Both the position numbers and the translations under genes were made by a program. This document shows positions 43,939 to 55,348 of a stretch of DNA of 64,000 bases, piece by piece; position 1 is the first letter of the stretch, and each line of letters starts with the position of its first letter. The notes beneath the pieces were generated by a model, which saw only the letters and a program-made list of their open reading frames with translations, had not been told where the DNA came from and ran no database searches. The stretch is from Candidatus Latescibacterota bacterium (GTDB lineage Bacteria > Krumholzibacteriota > Krumholzibacteriia > G020349025). Where the stretch lies: NCBI GenBank assembly GCA_020349025.1, contig CP070763.1:3248225-3312224 (forward strand), given 5' to 3'.

Positions 43939-44520
43939 ATGCAATTGGAAACGGGTCGGCTGCGGCTTGTAGTGGTCGCGGCCCTGGTTGCCCTCCCCAC
44001 CTGCTCGGGCGAGGAAGAAGAGCCCGCGCCGGAGGTTCTTCTCGCGCCCGGCATCGCGCTGCAGTGTCCCGCAGGTTGGAGCCTGCATGCTGCCGAGGCG
44101 GGTGGCTACGAGGTGGAGCGGCCCGCCCCTCATCGCATCGAGAAGATCAATGCGATGCTGCTGCCAGGCACGGAGCTCGTCGCGCAAGCCGGTGCGCCCG
44201 TGCGGCAGGAAACCGGGAAGATGGTGGCCACGCGCTACCGCGAGTCGGTGCTTGCGAACAGCAAGCTGCCCGCTCTCTACAAGTCGTTCTTCGAAGGCTA
44301 CGAGTTCTACGATTTCAAGATTCTGACTCACGCTTCGAAGACGTGGGGCGTGTACACACAGAGGCGAATTGGCCGGAAGACGCAGTTCTGGACCAACCTG
44401 TTCACCTGGCACGGGGAGAACTTGATCGTGGTGGCGGCGCAGTACGACGGCAACGACGTCGGGCAGGGCGTCGGCCCCGAGGCGTGGCCCGAGTACCTGT
44501 CGCTCTTCGTGTGGCGGTAG
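43939..44520 (+). CDS. Hypothetical lipoprotein
   Basis: A protein of 193 aa from ATG 43939, with a G-rich stretch (GGGGGGG) just upstream serving as a possible ribosome-binding site. Signal peptide ends at 'LPTC' (Cys22). The mature part reads like a PsbP/DcrB-style single domain for membrane-stress lipoproteins: 'LQCPAGWSLHAAEAGGYEVE' and 'YESFF'-like 'LYKSFFEGYEFYDFKILTHA', with a terminal 'YLSLFVWR'. No catalytic motif. Paired with the preceding lipoprotein gene; joint role unknown. Confidence 0.75.
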   Translation: MQLETGRLRLVVVAALVALPTCSGEEEEPAPEVLLAPGIALQCPAGWSLHAAEAGGYEVERPAPHRIEKINAMLLPGTELVAQAGAPVRQETGKMVATRYRESVLANSKLPALYKSFFEGYEFYDFKILTHASKTWGVYTQRRIGRKTQFWTNLFTWHGENLIVVAAQYDGNDVGQGVGPEAWPEYLSLFVWR

Positions 44521-44554
44521 CCGCGCCGCTCGAAGAGGCGATCCTGCTGCCGAT

Positions 44555-44647
44555 TCAGGAGCCGCGGATGTCGAGAATCAGGAGCAGCAGGATGATTGCG
44601 ATGAGTCCCAGCACGATGAGCAGCTCGACCATGCCAAGCCCCCACAT
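44555..44647 (-). CDS. Possible 30-aa single-helix membrane miniprotein (TatA-like N-terminus)
   Basis: Minus-strand frame starting at ATG 44647 and ending with TGA at 44555. The peptide begins MWGLGMVELLIVL and consists of one hydrophobic helix, then DIRGS. The first 13 residues look like the membrane anchor of TatA/TatE, but the amphipathic helix that normally follows is absent. No strong ribosome-binding site is visible. It lies 161 nt beyond dnaE2 on the same strand. A real small protein or a TatA remnant are both possible. Confidence 0.35.
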   Translation of the reverse strand: MWGLGMVELLIVLGLIAIILLLLILDIRGS

Positions 44648-44808
44648 GCTCAGGGCCCGCCGGCGCCTCGAGGCAACGGCAGATCGCCCCGGCTAGAAAG
44701 AACTCTGCACCCCAACATCGGCAGGAGCGCGACGACGCCTCCGCGCGCCCGCCCGCCCCTGGCCCCAAGAAGCTAGGTGCGCGGGCGTGCGCTCGTCAAG
44801 CGATCGCA

Positions 44809-47901
<3,093 letters not shown>

Positions 47902-47917
47902 GATCTGCGTCTCGTGA

Positions 47918-49399
47918 TCACTCCACTTCGCCGTGCAGGAACCAGCGGCGGCGGCGGCGGTCGTCGTAGATCCAGAGGAGCCGACCGCTGCGCGTGCGCA
48001 CGAAGTAGTAGGCGCGCTCCAGCGCGCGCATCCACCAACCGCCCGCGACAACGTGCGGCCCCGTGATCTCATCGACCGGGCCTTCCCGCGGCCCCATGAC
48101 GAGCCAGCCATCCGGCTCGTGTCGTGGCCGCGCCGGCAGCTCGAGCGGCTTCGGACGAATGCGTCGGACGAGAGGGGGCACGATGACGGCGCGTGGCCGT
48201 GCGGCCTCGAGCTTCGGGAGCGGCTCCCAGCTGAAGCGCGCCTCGGGGAGATGCCCCTCGCGTCGCCTGGCGCGCATCACCGCAGCGTCGCCGAGCTCGG
48301 CACGCACACGCGCCAAGGCCCGGTTCGCGGCGCGCAGATCGCGACGCCGCTGCGCGAACAGCGTCAGCTGCTCATGCTTCGCTCGGGCCGGAGTGATCTC
48401 GACCTCGATTTCTTCCACGCCCGATTCGAGGCGTCGCGACTCGAGTCGGAGCCGCACGAGCCTGAGGATCTGCGCCAGGTCGCGCGTCCCATCCGCGGGC
48501 CGGAGTGCGTGCTCTGCGTGCGTCCGATCTTCGAAACGCAGTCGCAGCTGCAGCCCCGCCAAAACCGCGTCACCCTGTTGCAGCGTGTCGAGGAGAGGCC
48601 GCAGGAGCTGCTCGATCACGAGCAGGAGGCGCGGCACCTGCGCCTCCGGGTAGTCGAGCAGAAGAGAACTCCGCAGCGGCTCTTCGGGCGCTTCCCCTTG
48701 GACCGGAGACCAGAGATCTCCGCGGAGCTTGCGGTGCAGCGCGTGCGCCTCGGCTCCGAAGCGCTCCAGAACACCGTTCGCGGGCAGCTCGATGAAATCG
48801 CCGAGCGTGACGATCCCGAGCCGCGCTAGCGCATCGCGCAGGCTGGGATCGACACCCAACCTCTCGAGCGCGACCTCGCGGACGTGCTGCGTCTCCTCGG
48901 CAGCGTTGGTGAAGACGCGAATGCCGTTGCCGGAACGCGCCGCCGCGTAGGTCCCCCAACGTGAGAAGCCGACGACGACACGCGAAGCGAAGCCGTGCCG
49001 GTCGAGGAGCCAGGAGATTCGAGCAGCCCAGGCCTCGAAGGAGGGGAAGAGTCGCATGATCCCGCGCGCCTGCAACCAGAACACACCCGGCCTGTCACGC
49101 GAAGCCTCGACGTCGGGTGTGAAGGAGCCGAGGTGCTGCGCGATGGCATCGACCTCACGCTCGATTTCCCCCTCCGACACCACACCGGCACGCAAATCAC
49201 CCACGAGCGAGAGCGCCACGGCATAGCGCATTCCGGGCAGGACGCGTGAGCTGCGTGCGCGCTCGTTGACCCACAGGATCACGCCCTGCGGTTTGTCGCG
49301 ATCGACCACGGCGACCGGGAGCGGGCGCCATTCCTCGTGCCGGCGCAGCAGGAGCTGCAACGGCAGCTCCGGGAGATCAACACAAGCCGTCCGGCCCAT
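47918..49399 (-). CDS. imuB: ImuB, catalytically inactive Y-family polymerase-like mutasome protein
   Basis: A protein of 493 aa. ATG 49399 has GGAGG 6 nt upstream. The Y-family fold is recognisable ('[19 protein letters not shown]', '[19 protein letters not shown]', a thumb HhH '[19 protein letters not shown]'), but the second and third catalytic acidic residues of DinB are not in place, as in other ImuB proteins. Residues 344-348 QLTLF form a canonical beta-clamp-binding motif. Family knowledge: ImuB bridges the beta clamp and DnaE2. Overlaps imuA by 23 nt. Confidence 0.93.
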   Translation of the reverse strand: MGRTACVDLPELPLQLLLRRHEEWRPLPVAVVDRDKPQGVILWVNERARSSRVLPGMRYAVALSLVGDLRAGVVSEGEIEREVDAIAQHLGSFTPDVEASRDRPGVFWLQARGIMRLFPSFEAWAARISWLLDRHGFASRVVVGFSRWGTYAAARSGNGIRVFTNAAEETQHVREVALERLGVDPSLRDALARLGIVTLGDFIELPANGVLERFGAEAHALHRKLRGDLWSPVQGEAPEEPLRSSLLLDYPEAQVPRLLLVIEQLLRPLLDTLQQGDAVLAGLQLRLRFEDRTHAEHALRPADGTRDLAQILRLVRLRLESRRLESGVEEIEVEITPARAKHEQLTLFAQRRRDLRAANRALARVRAELGDAAVMRARRREGHLPEARFSWEPLPKLEAARPRAVIVPPLVRRIRPKPLELPARPRHEPDGWLVMGPREGPVDEITGPHVVAGGWWMRALERAYYFVRTRSGRLLWIYDDRRRRRWFLHGEVE

Positions 49400-50030
49400 G
49401 ACAGACCTCCGCATAGCGCCAACCGGGACCGCGACACTTGTCCTTGAGAACGTGGAGCTCCCAGGCGAAACGGTTGAAGGAGCTGCGCCAGACGACGCCA
49501 TCGCAGCGCAGCGAGATCAGCGAGCCGAGCGAGCCTGCGTCACACGGCTTGCGCGTCAAGAAGAGGAGTGTGGCTTGATGCTTCTTCACCAGACCGGAGA
49601 AGCGCGCCTGCATCGGCATCGGGACGTTCGCCCGCGCTCCCAGGTCGAGAACGACGAGGCCAAAGGCACCGGAACGCAGAAGCTCGTCGGCTGCGCGAGC
49701 CCCAGCCTGGATTGCAGTAGCTCTGATGACCGGCAACGCCTCGAGATCGATGCCGCTGTCCGCCAGATCGGGTGGAAAGAAGGTCGCGTCCCAGGCCGTG
49801 ACCCACGCCGCGGGCTCGGCGCGTCGTTGCGCCTCGTAGAGGAGGGCTGCAGCTGCGGAGAGGCTGGGCGTGGTACCCGCGCTCGAGATCTCCACGAGAC
49901 GACCACGCAGTGTCTGCAGACACCACCCGCGCCCGGTGCTCGGCCCCGCGTCGCCGCGTTGAATGGAGCGATGTTGGTTCAGCAACGGCCGGATGTCGAG
50001 CGCGGCCGTGCCGAGCGAGAAGTCGTTCAT
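49377..50030 (-). CDS. imuA: ImuA-like RecA-fold SOS mutagenesis protein
   Basis: A protein of 217 aa. It has the compact RecA-like layout of ImuA/SulA-like proteins encoded before imuB: 'GRLVEISSAGTTPSLSAAAALL' (degenerate P-loop region, about 43-64) and 'AAWVTAWDATFFPPDLADSG'. 'FGLVVLDLGARANVPMPMQA' occupies the Walker-B position, followed by 'LSLISLRCDG'-type strands near the end. The Walker A lysine is missing, so ATP hydrolysis is unlikely. Middle gene between lexA (130 nt upstream) and imuB (23 nt overlap); expected to join the ImuB-DnaE2 mutasome. Confidence 0.85.
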   Translation of the reverse strand: MNDFSLGTAALDIRPLLNQHRSIQRGDAGPSTGRGWCLQTLRGRLVEISSAGTTPSLSAAAALLYEAQRRAEPAAWVTAWDATFFPPDLADSGIDLEALPVIRATAIQAGARAADELLRSGAFGLVVLDLGARANVPMPMQARFSGLVKKHQATLLFLTRKPCDAGSLGSLISLRCDGVVWRSSFNRFAWELHVLKDKCRGPGWRYAEVCHGPDGLC

Positions 50031-50160
50031 GGTGCATTCCGTTCAGATCACGACACCACTCACACCCCCTCCGGGGTTCCGCCCCGGTCCCTTCAGTGGC
50101 CGCCGCTCGAGTTCGAAGGTCTCCCGCTCCAACCCGACGAGCCCTCCCGCAGCCGAGTGC

Positions 50161-50766
50161 TCAATCCAGATGGCGCCGCACCTCGACGACCCTGCCGAGA
50201 ATGGTGCACTCCCCTCCAGGAACGATGCGCGCGAAGTCGGGGTTTTCCGGATGCAGCTCGACGCGTCCTTTGCGGATACGAAGTCGCTTCACCGTGGCTT
50301 CCTCCTCCACCAGGGCAACGACGATCTCTCCCGACTGCGCTGTCGGCTGCGAACGCACGATGACCAGATCTCCAGCCAAGATGCCGGCACCCGTCATGCT
50401 GTCCCCTCGAACTCGCAGCGCAAAGAGCTTGCCGACACGACGCGCCTCGACCGCAACGTAGCCCTGGGGGTCTTCGATCGCAGCCTGAAGACCACCCGCC
50501 TGCACCTGCCCCAGGACCGGAACCATCCGCGAGCGTGGTGCGCCGGCGCGTACCGGCAACCCATACCCGCGTGCTCTTCCCGGCGCATGCGTCAGGCGCC
50601 CATCTGCAACCAGACGCTCGAGGTGTTCTCGCGCCGTTTGCACGGCTCGAAACCCGAGAGCCCCCTGGACCTCTCGCACGGTCGGAGGGTTCCCGGCCAG
50701 AAGGCGCTTGGTGACGTAGCGCAGCACTCGTTCCCGGGTCCGCCCGGGTGGCGTCGCCGGCGACAT
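50161..50766 (-). CDS. lexA: LexA repressor, SOS regulator
   Basis: A protein of 201 aa, a normal LexA length. Winged-helix N-terminus with 'PTVREVQGALGFRAVQTARE' (28-47); cleavage site Ala90-Gly91 in VLGQVQAGG; catalytic Ser123 in RGDSM and Lys160 in EATVKRL, the peptidase S24 dyad. ATG 50766 is chosen. It lies 6-7 nt after the -10 element, so the transcript would be leaderless, and longer in-frame extensions run through the promoter. RecA-stimulated self-cleavage would release the imuA-imuB-dnaE2 genes behind it as well as lexA itself. Confidence 0.95.
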   Translation of the reverse strand: MSPATPPGRTRERVLRYVTKRLLAGNPPTVREVQGALGFRAVQTAREHLERLVADGRLTHAPGRARGYGLPVRAGAPRSRMVPVLGQVQAGGLQAAIEDPQGYVAVEARRVGKLFALRVRGDSMTGAGILAGDLVIVRSQPTAQSGEIVVALVEEEATVKRLRIRKGRVELHPENPDFARIVPGGECTILGRVVEVRRHLD

Positions 50767-50772
50767 GCGCGA

Positions 50773-50801
50773 ACCATACCAGACAAAAGTCTGGTTTGCA
50801 A
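50773..50801 (-). promoter_or_regulatory. lexA/mutasome promoter, probably leaderless
   Basis: Minus strand: TTGCAA (50801-50796), exactly 17 bp, TATGGT (50778-50773), then 6 nt to the lexA ATG. The start point expected 6-7 nt after the -10 coincides with the ATG, implying a leaderless mRNA. Confidence 0.65.
50778..50795. promoter_or_regulatory. LexA box candidate: perfect 18-bp palindrome
   Basis: ACCAGAC-AAAA-GTCTGGT, two perfect 7-bp arms around AAAA. It fills the promoter spacer between -35 and -10, so binding must block RNA polymerase. The sequence differs from the E. coli (CTGT-N8-ACAG), Gram-positive (CGAAC-N4-GTTCG) and alphaproteobacterial (GTTC-N7-GTTC) boxes. Confidence 0.75.
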
Positions 50802-50885
50802 GCAGAAAGAGACGACACCATGCAGTGGAAACCCGCTCCAGGCGCGGAAAATCGGCGGCCGCGCCGGATCCGCTTGCTGCGCGCC

Positions 50886-50934
50886 AAAAAAGAAACGACA
50901 CCGCGGCTGCGCTCTCGAGCGCGGCCCGGTGTCG
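50886..50934 (-). terminator. Intrinsic terminator of the small membrane-protein gene
   Basis: Minus strand: arms CGACACCG (50934-50927) and CGGTGTCG (50903-50896) with further inner GC pairing, followed by TTTCTTTTTT (50895-50886). Located 21 nt beyond the stop at 50955. Confidence 0.75.
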
Positions 50935-50954
50935 GAGGTGATCCGTGCAGCTCC

Positions 50955-51164
50955 CTAGCCACCAACCAGAGTCGTGATCGCGGGGTAGAGGACATACTTC
51001 ACGAACGCGGCGGCGAAGACGGCCGAGGTGACCACCAAGCCTACGAAGGTCCAATCCAGCGCCACACCTCGGCGCTGCGCCGCTCGAGCGGCCCCGCCAT
51101 CAAGAACTCGGAGGTGGTTTCGTGATGGTTCACTTGACGGTGAAGGCTTCCTCAGCGTGCTCAT
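50955..51164 (-). CDS. Small single-helix membrane protein
   Basis: A protein of 69 aa from ATG 51164, preceded by a strong GGGGGAG. About 37 polar residues ('LRKPSPSSEPSRNHLRVLDG') precede one transmembrane helix ('WTFVGLVVTSAVFAAAFVKY') and a short tail. No family recognised. It has its own terminator and sits between the lexA promoter and the VOC gene; a strong ribosome-binding site and terminator argue that it is real. Confidence 0.6.
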   Translation of the reverse strand: MSTLRKPSPSSEPSRNHLRVLDGGAARAAQRRGVALDWTFVGLVVTSAVFAAAFVKYVLYPAITTLVGG

Positions 51165-51559
51165 CTCACTCCCCCTGGCTGTGCCGCGTGGCACCACAAC
51201 GTGACCTCCCTGTCCGCTCTGCCTCGACGCAAGCGTCTCAGCGCTTCCATATAACAAAACCCGCGCCCGCACGAGAATGTTCCCGCAGGCGTAAGAGGCT
51301 TGCTGTCAAACACCAACGCATGGACTGCGGAGGCACAGAGGGGGAGTGACAAAAGAGGCGGGCTTCCCCTTGCGGTCACGGCTTGCAGTGTGCGAACGGC
51401 GGCTCACTTCGTGTCGTTCGACTGTGTGGCGGCGTCGACCGGACAGGACTGCCAGCTGACCAACACGATCGCGTACCGCGCGTGTCGTCGCATCATCGGT
51501 TCTTCTGGCGGAAGGAAGCGGGGGACGGTCGGCCATCCCCCGCCGATCTTTTCGCGGCG
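51165..51559. other. Intergenic region between VOC and small membrane-protein genes
   Basis: 395 nt; no convincing gene on either strand. It contains the hairpin at 51518-51543 and, near 51245-51256, an AT-rich patch with TTATAT on the minus strand that could belong to the promoter of the small gene. Confidence 0.5.
51518..51543 (-). terminator. Hairpin, possible terminator of the VOC gene
   Basis: Perfect 8-bp arms GCGGGGGA / TCCCCCGC with a 10-nt loop, 17 nt after the VOC stop. The downstream run on the minus strand (TTCCTTCC) is only moderately T-rich. Confidence 0.5.
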
Positions 51560-52345
51560 CTACGACTGCAGGGTGATCATCGCGAGATGTGCGCCCGTCG
51601 GATCCGTGATGATGGAGAAGCGCCCGACGTTCGGGACGTCCATGGGTGGGACGACGACCTGGCCACCGAGCTGCTTCACTTTCTCGGCGGCGGCGCTGCA
51701 ATCGTCGACCGCGACGTAGGGCATCCAGTGCGGGGGTGCGTCGCCGTGCTGCGGCCCCATCGCCATCATGCCGGCAACCGACGTGCCGCCCACCTGGAAC
51801 TCCGTGTAGGGCATCTGCGGGTCGTCGTCCACCTTCGCCCCCCAGTCGAAGAGGCTGGTGTAGAACGTCTGCGCCGCGGCCGTATCGCGCGTGGCCAGCT
51901 CGTTCCAGCAGAAGGCGCCGTGCGTCGTACCGAGCTGCGCCGAGCCGTGGTGCTCGGCCATCTTGAAGAGTGAGATCGTTGCACCGGCAGGATCCTGCAG
52001 CACCGCGAGACGCCCCACGCCCGGCACGTCCATTGGATCGGCCAGGATCGTGGCCCCGAGAGATTTGGCTCGCTCGACCGACTCGTCCACGTTCGCGGAG
52101 GTCACGTACGTCATCCAGTGTGGTGGCACGTTCTCGAACTGTGGGCCATGCATCTCGTAGAGCCCGGCAACGTCCTCGTCGCCGACCTTCAGCAGCGTGT
52201 AGTGCCCCCCCATTTCGCCTGGCATGGGGACGTCGACCGCGTTCCAACCAAAGGGCTCGGTGTAGAATCTCTTGGCGGCCGCCGCATCGCGCGTACCACA
52301 TTCGTACCAACAGAACGTTCCGGGCCGATGTTGGGGTGTGCCCAT
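51560..52345 (-). CDS. Tandem VOC/glyoxalase-fold protein
   Basis: A protein of 261 aa from ATG 52345 with GGAGG upstream. Two homologous VOC domains: residues ~5-127 ('GTFCWYECGTRDAAAAKRFY') and ~133-258 ('GAFCWNELATRDTAAAQTFY'). Both end with the 'DVPxVGRxxxxxDPxGA' strand. This is the CFP-32/YdfO-like two-domain glyoxalase-fold group often annotated as glyoxalase/bleomycin-resistance protein; the substrate cannot be told. Last gene of a minus-strand run, 152 nt after the M17 gene. Confidence 0.9.
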   Translation of the reverse strand: MGTPQHRPGTFCWYECGTRDAAAAKRFYTEPFGWNAVDVPMPGEMGGHYTLLKVGDEDVAGLYEMHGPQFENVPPHWMTYVTSANVDESVERAKSLGATILADPMDVPGVGRLAVLQDPAGATISLFKMAEHHGSAQLGTTHGAFCWNELATRDTAAAQTFYTSLFDWGAKVDDDPQMPYTEFQVGGTSVAGMMAMGPQHGDAPPHWMPYVAVDDCSAAAEKVKQLGGQVVVPPMDVPNVGRFSIITDPTGAHLAMITLQS

Positions 52346-52497
52346 GGGTTGCCTCCGGCTGCCGGCTTCCGTGGAAGCCATGGATGGTCGAAGCGTCAGC
52401 GGGCGGCGCGCATTTGCGCTCGCCAAACCGAGACGCCGGGATTCCTGGAGCGGCTCCCGAGTCTAGCAGCTTCGGAGTGGCAGCGTGGAGCGCCCTC

Positions 52498-54048
52498 TCA
52501 CGCCAGGAACGCCGCAGCCAACGCCACGATCGGAGCACCGGAGGGCTTGCCGTGCTGCCAGTCGGGGCCCTCGACGGCGCTGCCGGCAACGTCGAGGTGC
52601 GTGTAGGCGAGCGGCTTGTCGCCGTCCCGTCCATGCCGTTCCAGACCCGAGGCAATGCAGAGGAACGCCATCGGAAACTGGTGACCACGAGTGGTTTGCG
52701 AGCTCGGTGCATTGTTGCACGAGAGCACGTCGTCAGCGCGCGTGCGGGGCTTGACGAAATCCCAATCCTCGCGCCGCAGGTGCGAGATTTCGAATGGATC
52801 ACCCCAGATCTCACCGACGTCGAAGAGACGTGCGGCAACGCCCGCGTCGCGCGCCGGGCCGTTTTCGATGGCGATGGTGTAGGGCCCCGCGGCCAGGGCC
52901 GCGTGGCCCGTGAGCGTGGCCAGCGAGAACAGTGCGGGATTGATGGCGTCGACCGCCCTCTCACGCAAGTGCGACAGCAGGTCGGCGAGGACGAGACGCC
53001 CCTCGGCGTCGGTGTTGCCGATGCGCACGCGTGCGCCGGAGTGTGAGCGCAGGATCTCGTCGCTCACGAAGGAATCGGCGCCGATGCTGTTGCGCACGGC
53101 GCCGATCTCGGCAACCACGCGCACTCCCGTGGGAGCGAGCTCGGCGACCGTCTTGAGGAACCCGGCGACCGCGGCACCGCCTCCTTTGTCACGACTCATG
53201 CCCGCCATGTGACCGCCCACCTTGAGATCGGCGCCACCGGTGTCGTAGACAAGCCCCTTCCCCGCCAACAGCAAGGTGCGCTCGACGCGATCGCCTGCGT
53301 ACTCGAGTCGAATGACGCGCGGGTGATGCCGCTCCACCTGCATCGACGCGCGTCCCACCCCAGCAATGAGGGGGTAGCCCTGACGCAGCTTCTCCTGGTC
53401 GCTCACGATCTCGACGCCGACGTTGGTGCCTGCGAAAGCATCGCGGCAGTACTCCGCCATCCTCTGCGGCGCCATGCGCTCCGGCTCGGTGCCGCAGATG
53501 TCGCGCGCCACAGCCCGCCCGGCTTCGAGCGCACGCAGCCGCCTGGCGACATCGGCGACGTCGGGAACACCCTGGGCAACGAAACCGATGCGGGTGATCG
53601 GCTGCACCTCATCCGAGCCGAGCGCCTCACGTGCCTCGAGTGGCTGCCAAATCGCCGCGAGAGAGCCCAAGAGCGCGACCTCCAGGGCATGCTCGTAGGA
53701 CGGGTTCTGCGGGATTCCGGCAACGATCAGCAAGGGCTCACGTGCGCCCGCCGCGCGCGCGCGTTCGATCCCCTTCCTGCCGGCGTCGGCGAAACGACGC
53801 ACGTCGTCGTAGTCGCGCGCCAGCGGTCCCGTCGGCGCCACGATCAGCCGTCCACCGGCGAGAGCCGGTGCGGCGTGCAGCGTGACCTCTTCGTCCACAT
53901 GCGCATCGATGGCACGAGCCGTCTCGATCACCGCACTCACTTCCTGCACCCACTCGAAGGAGCGGGTGGGACCGATTGCGACGACGGCATCCCAACGCGA
54001 ACCAGTGCGAACTTCCTCCTGCCCTGCTGCCGAGACCAGAGCGCTCAT
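52498..54048 (-). CDS. M17-family leucyl aminopeptidase
   Basis: A protein of 516 aa from ATG 54048 (GGGAGA upstream). The C-terminal catalytic domain has the M17 metal and active-site motifs: 'GKGLVYDTGGADLK' (first metal Lys/Asp), 'MSRDKGGGAAVAGF' and the family signature NTDAEGRL. The catalytic Arg lies in this last motif. No signal peptide; a cytoplasmic hexameric di-zinc exopeptidase releasing N-terminal residues. It lies 100 nt after an M20 peptidase, extending an amino-acid/peptide catabolic gene group. Confidence 0.94.
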   Translation of the reverse strand: MSALVSAAGQEEVRTGSRWDAVVAIGPTRSFEWVQEVSAVIETARAIDAHVDEEVTLHAAPALAGGRLIVAPTGPLARDYDDVRRFADAGRKGIERARAAGAREPLLIVAGIPQNPSYEHALEVALLGSLAAIWQPLEAREALGSDEVQPITRIGFVAQGVPDVADVARRLRALEAGRAVARDICGTEPERMAPQRMAEYCRDAFAGTNVGVEIVSDQEKLRQGYPLIAGVGRASMQVERHHPRVIRLEYAGDRVERTLLLAGKGLVYDTGGADLKVGGHMAGMSRDKGGGAAVAGFLKTVAELAPTGVRVVAEIGAVRNSIGADSFVSDEILRSHSGARVRIGNTDAEGRLVLADLLSHLRERAVDAINPALFSLATLTGHAALAAGPYTIAIENGPARDAGVAARLFDVGEIWGDPFEISHLRREDWDFVKPRTRADDVLSCNNAPSSQTTRGHQFPMAFLCIASGLERHGRDGDKPLAYTHLDVAGSAVEGPDWQHGKPSGAPIVALAAAFLA

Positions 54049-54148
54049 TGTGGATCTCCCGTTCCCGAGTCGTGGGTCTGCACCCATGATGACCTGTCTT
54101 CGACGCCTGGAGAGTCCGCGACCGCTTCCGCCGCGTCAACCGCTCGGC

Positions 54149-55348
54149 TCACGGGTGCGCTTGCCCCAGAGCGTCGGAGGCGACACGCGCCGTCTCGGCG
54201 AGGATCGCGGCACCGACGAAGATGGCGGCGTCGGCGGCGTAGAAGCGTGAGGTGTGGGCTGGAGCGGCCTGCGTCGCGGGATCGCGTGCACCGACGCGTA
54301 GGAAGCCCCCCGGCATGCGCTCGAGGTAGAAGCCGAAGTCTTCGGCCGCCATGTTCGGTGCTGCGAGCGTGCGCAGAGCCTCGACGCCGAGCAACCTCTC
54401 CACCGCCGCACGGCACCAGCCGATCGGCTGCGGCTGATTGACGAGCGCGGGCGTGCCCGCTTCCACTTGGACGCGCGCTTCCAGTCCGTAGGCGGACGCC
54501 GTGTGCGCGGCGATGGCGCCGATCTGCTCCTGGATTCGCCGCCGCGTCTCGGCATCGGACGCGCGTAGAGTCCCGCTCAACGAGGCCTCATCCGGAATGA
54601 CGTTCGGCGCGCTGCCGGCACGCAGCCTTGCCACAGTGACCACCGCGGCCCGCCCCGGCTCGACGCGGCGCGACACGATCGACTGCAGCGAGGTGACCAG
54701 GGCCGCGAGACCGACGACAGGATCCGCAGCCTCGTGCGGACGCGCGGCGTGCGCGCCACGCCCGCGGAGCTCGATCGTGAACAGGTCGGCCGCCGCCGCG
54801 ATCGGACCCGTCTCGGCGATCACTTGCCCCACCGCGAGCGCGCCATCGACGTGCGCGCCGAAGATGGCGCGCGCGTCGTCGAGAGCCCCCGTCTCGAGGA
54901 CGGCGGGCGCTCCCCGGCCACTCTCTTCGGCGGGCTGAAGCAGCAGCAGCACGTCACCGCCCGCCGGGTCGTTGCGCAACAGATGTCCGGCGCCGACGAC
55001 CCAGGTCGCGTGCACGTCGTGGCCACACGCGTGCATCACACCCGGGTTCTGCGACGCGTGCTCCTTGCCGGTCTGCTCCGCAATGGGAAGGGCGTCGATG
55101 TCGCCACGAAGCGCGACCACGGGCGCACGCGGGTCGCGGCCGGCGATCCGAGCCACGACGCCAGTCCCGGCAACGCGTTCGAGCGCCAGTGGCGCGAGCT
55201 CCGCGAGCGCGCGCTCCAGGCGCACTGCGGTGCGCTCCTCGCGAAAGGAGAGCTCCGGATGCCGGTGCAGATCGTGTCGCAGCTCGAGCAGGGTGTCGCG
55301 CAACGCAGCGGGGAAGAGACCCTGGAGCTTCTCCGGCACTGTTTTCAA
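54149..55348 (-). CDS. M20-family amidohydrolase (N-acyl-L-amino acid hydrolase type)
   Basis: A protein of 399 aa. I start it at TTG 55348, which has GAGG at 9-12 nt and overlaps the stop of the upstream racemase gene (TTGA). M20D features: 'ELRHDLHRHPELSFREERTA' near the start, metal-binding HACGHDVH (about 102-109), catalytic-acid region 'PAEESGRGA', and 'HAARPHEAADPV' in the dimerisation domain. Members remove acyl groups from L-amino acids. Next to an NSAR-like racemase and a GNAT enzyme it is best explained as the stereospecific N-succinyl-L-amino acid desuccinylase. Confidence 0.9.
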   Translation of the reverse strand: MKTVPEKLQGLFPAALRDTLLELRHDLHRHPELSFREERTAVRLERALAELAPLALERVAGTGVVARIAGRDPRAPVVALRGDIDALPIAEQTGKEHASQNPGVMHACGHDVHATWVVGAGHLLRNDPAGGDVLLLLQPAEESGRGAPAVLETGALDDARAIFGAHVDGALAVGQVIAETGPIAAAADLFTIELRGRGAHAARPHEAADPVVGLAALVTSLQSIVSRRVEPGRAAVVTVARLRAGSAPNVIPDEASLSGTLRASDAETRRRIQEQIGAIAAHTASAYGLEARVQVEAGTPALVNQPQPIGWCRAAVERLLGVEALRTLAAPNMAAEDFGFYLERMPGGFLRVGARDPATQAAPAHTSRFYAADAAIFVGAAILAETARVASDALGQAHP

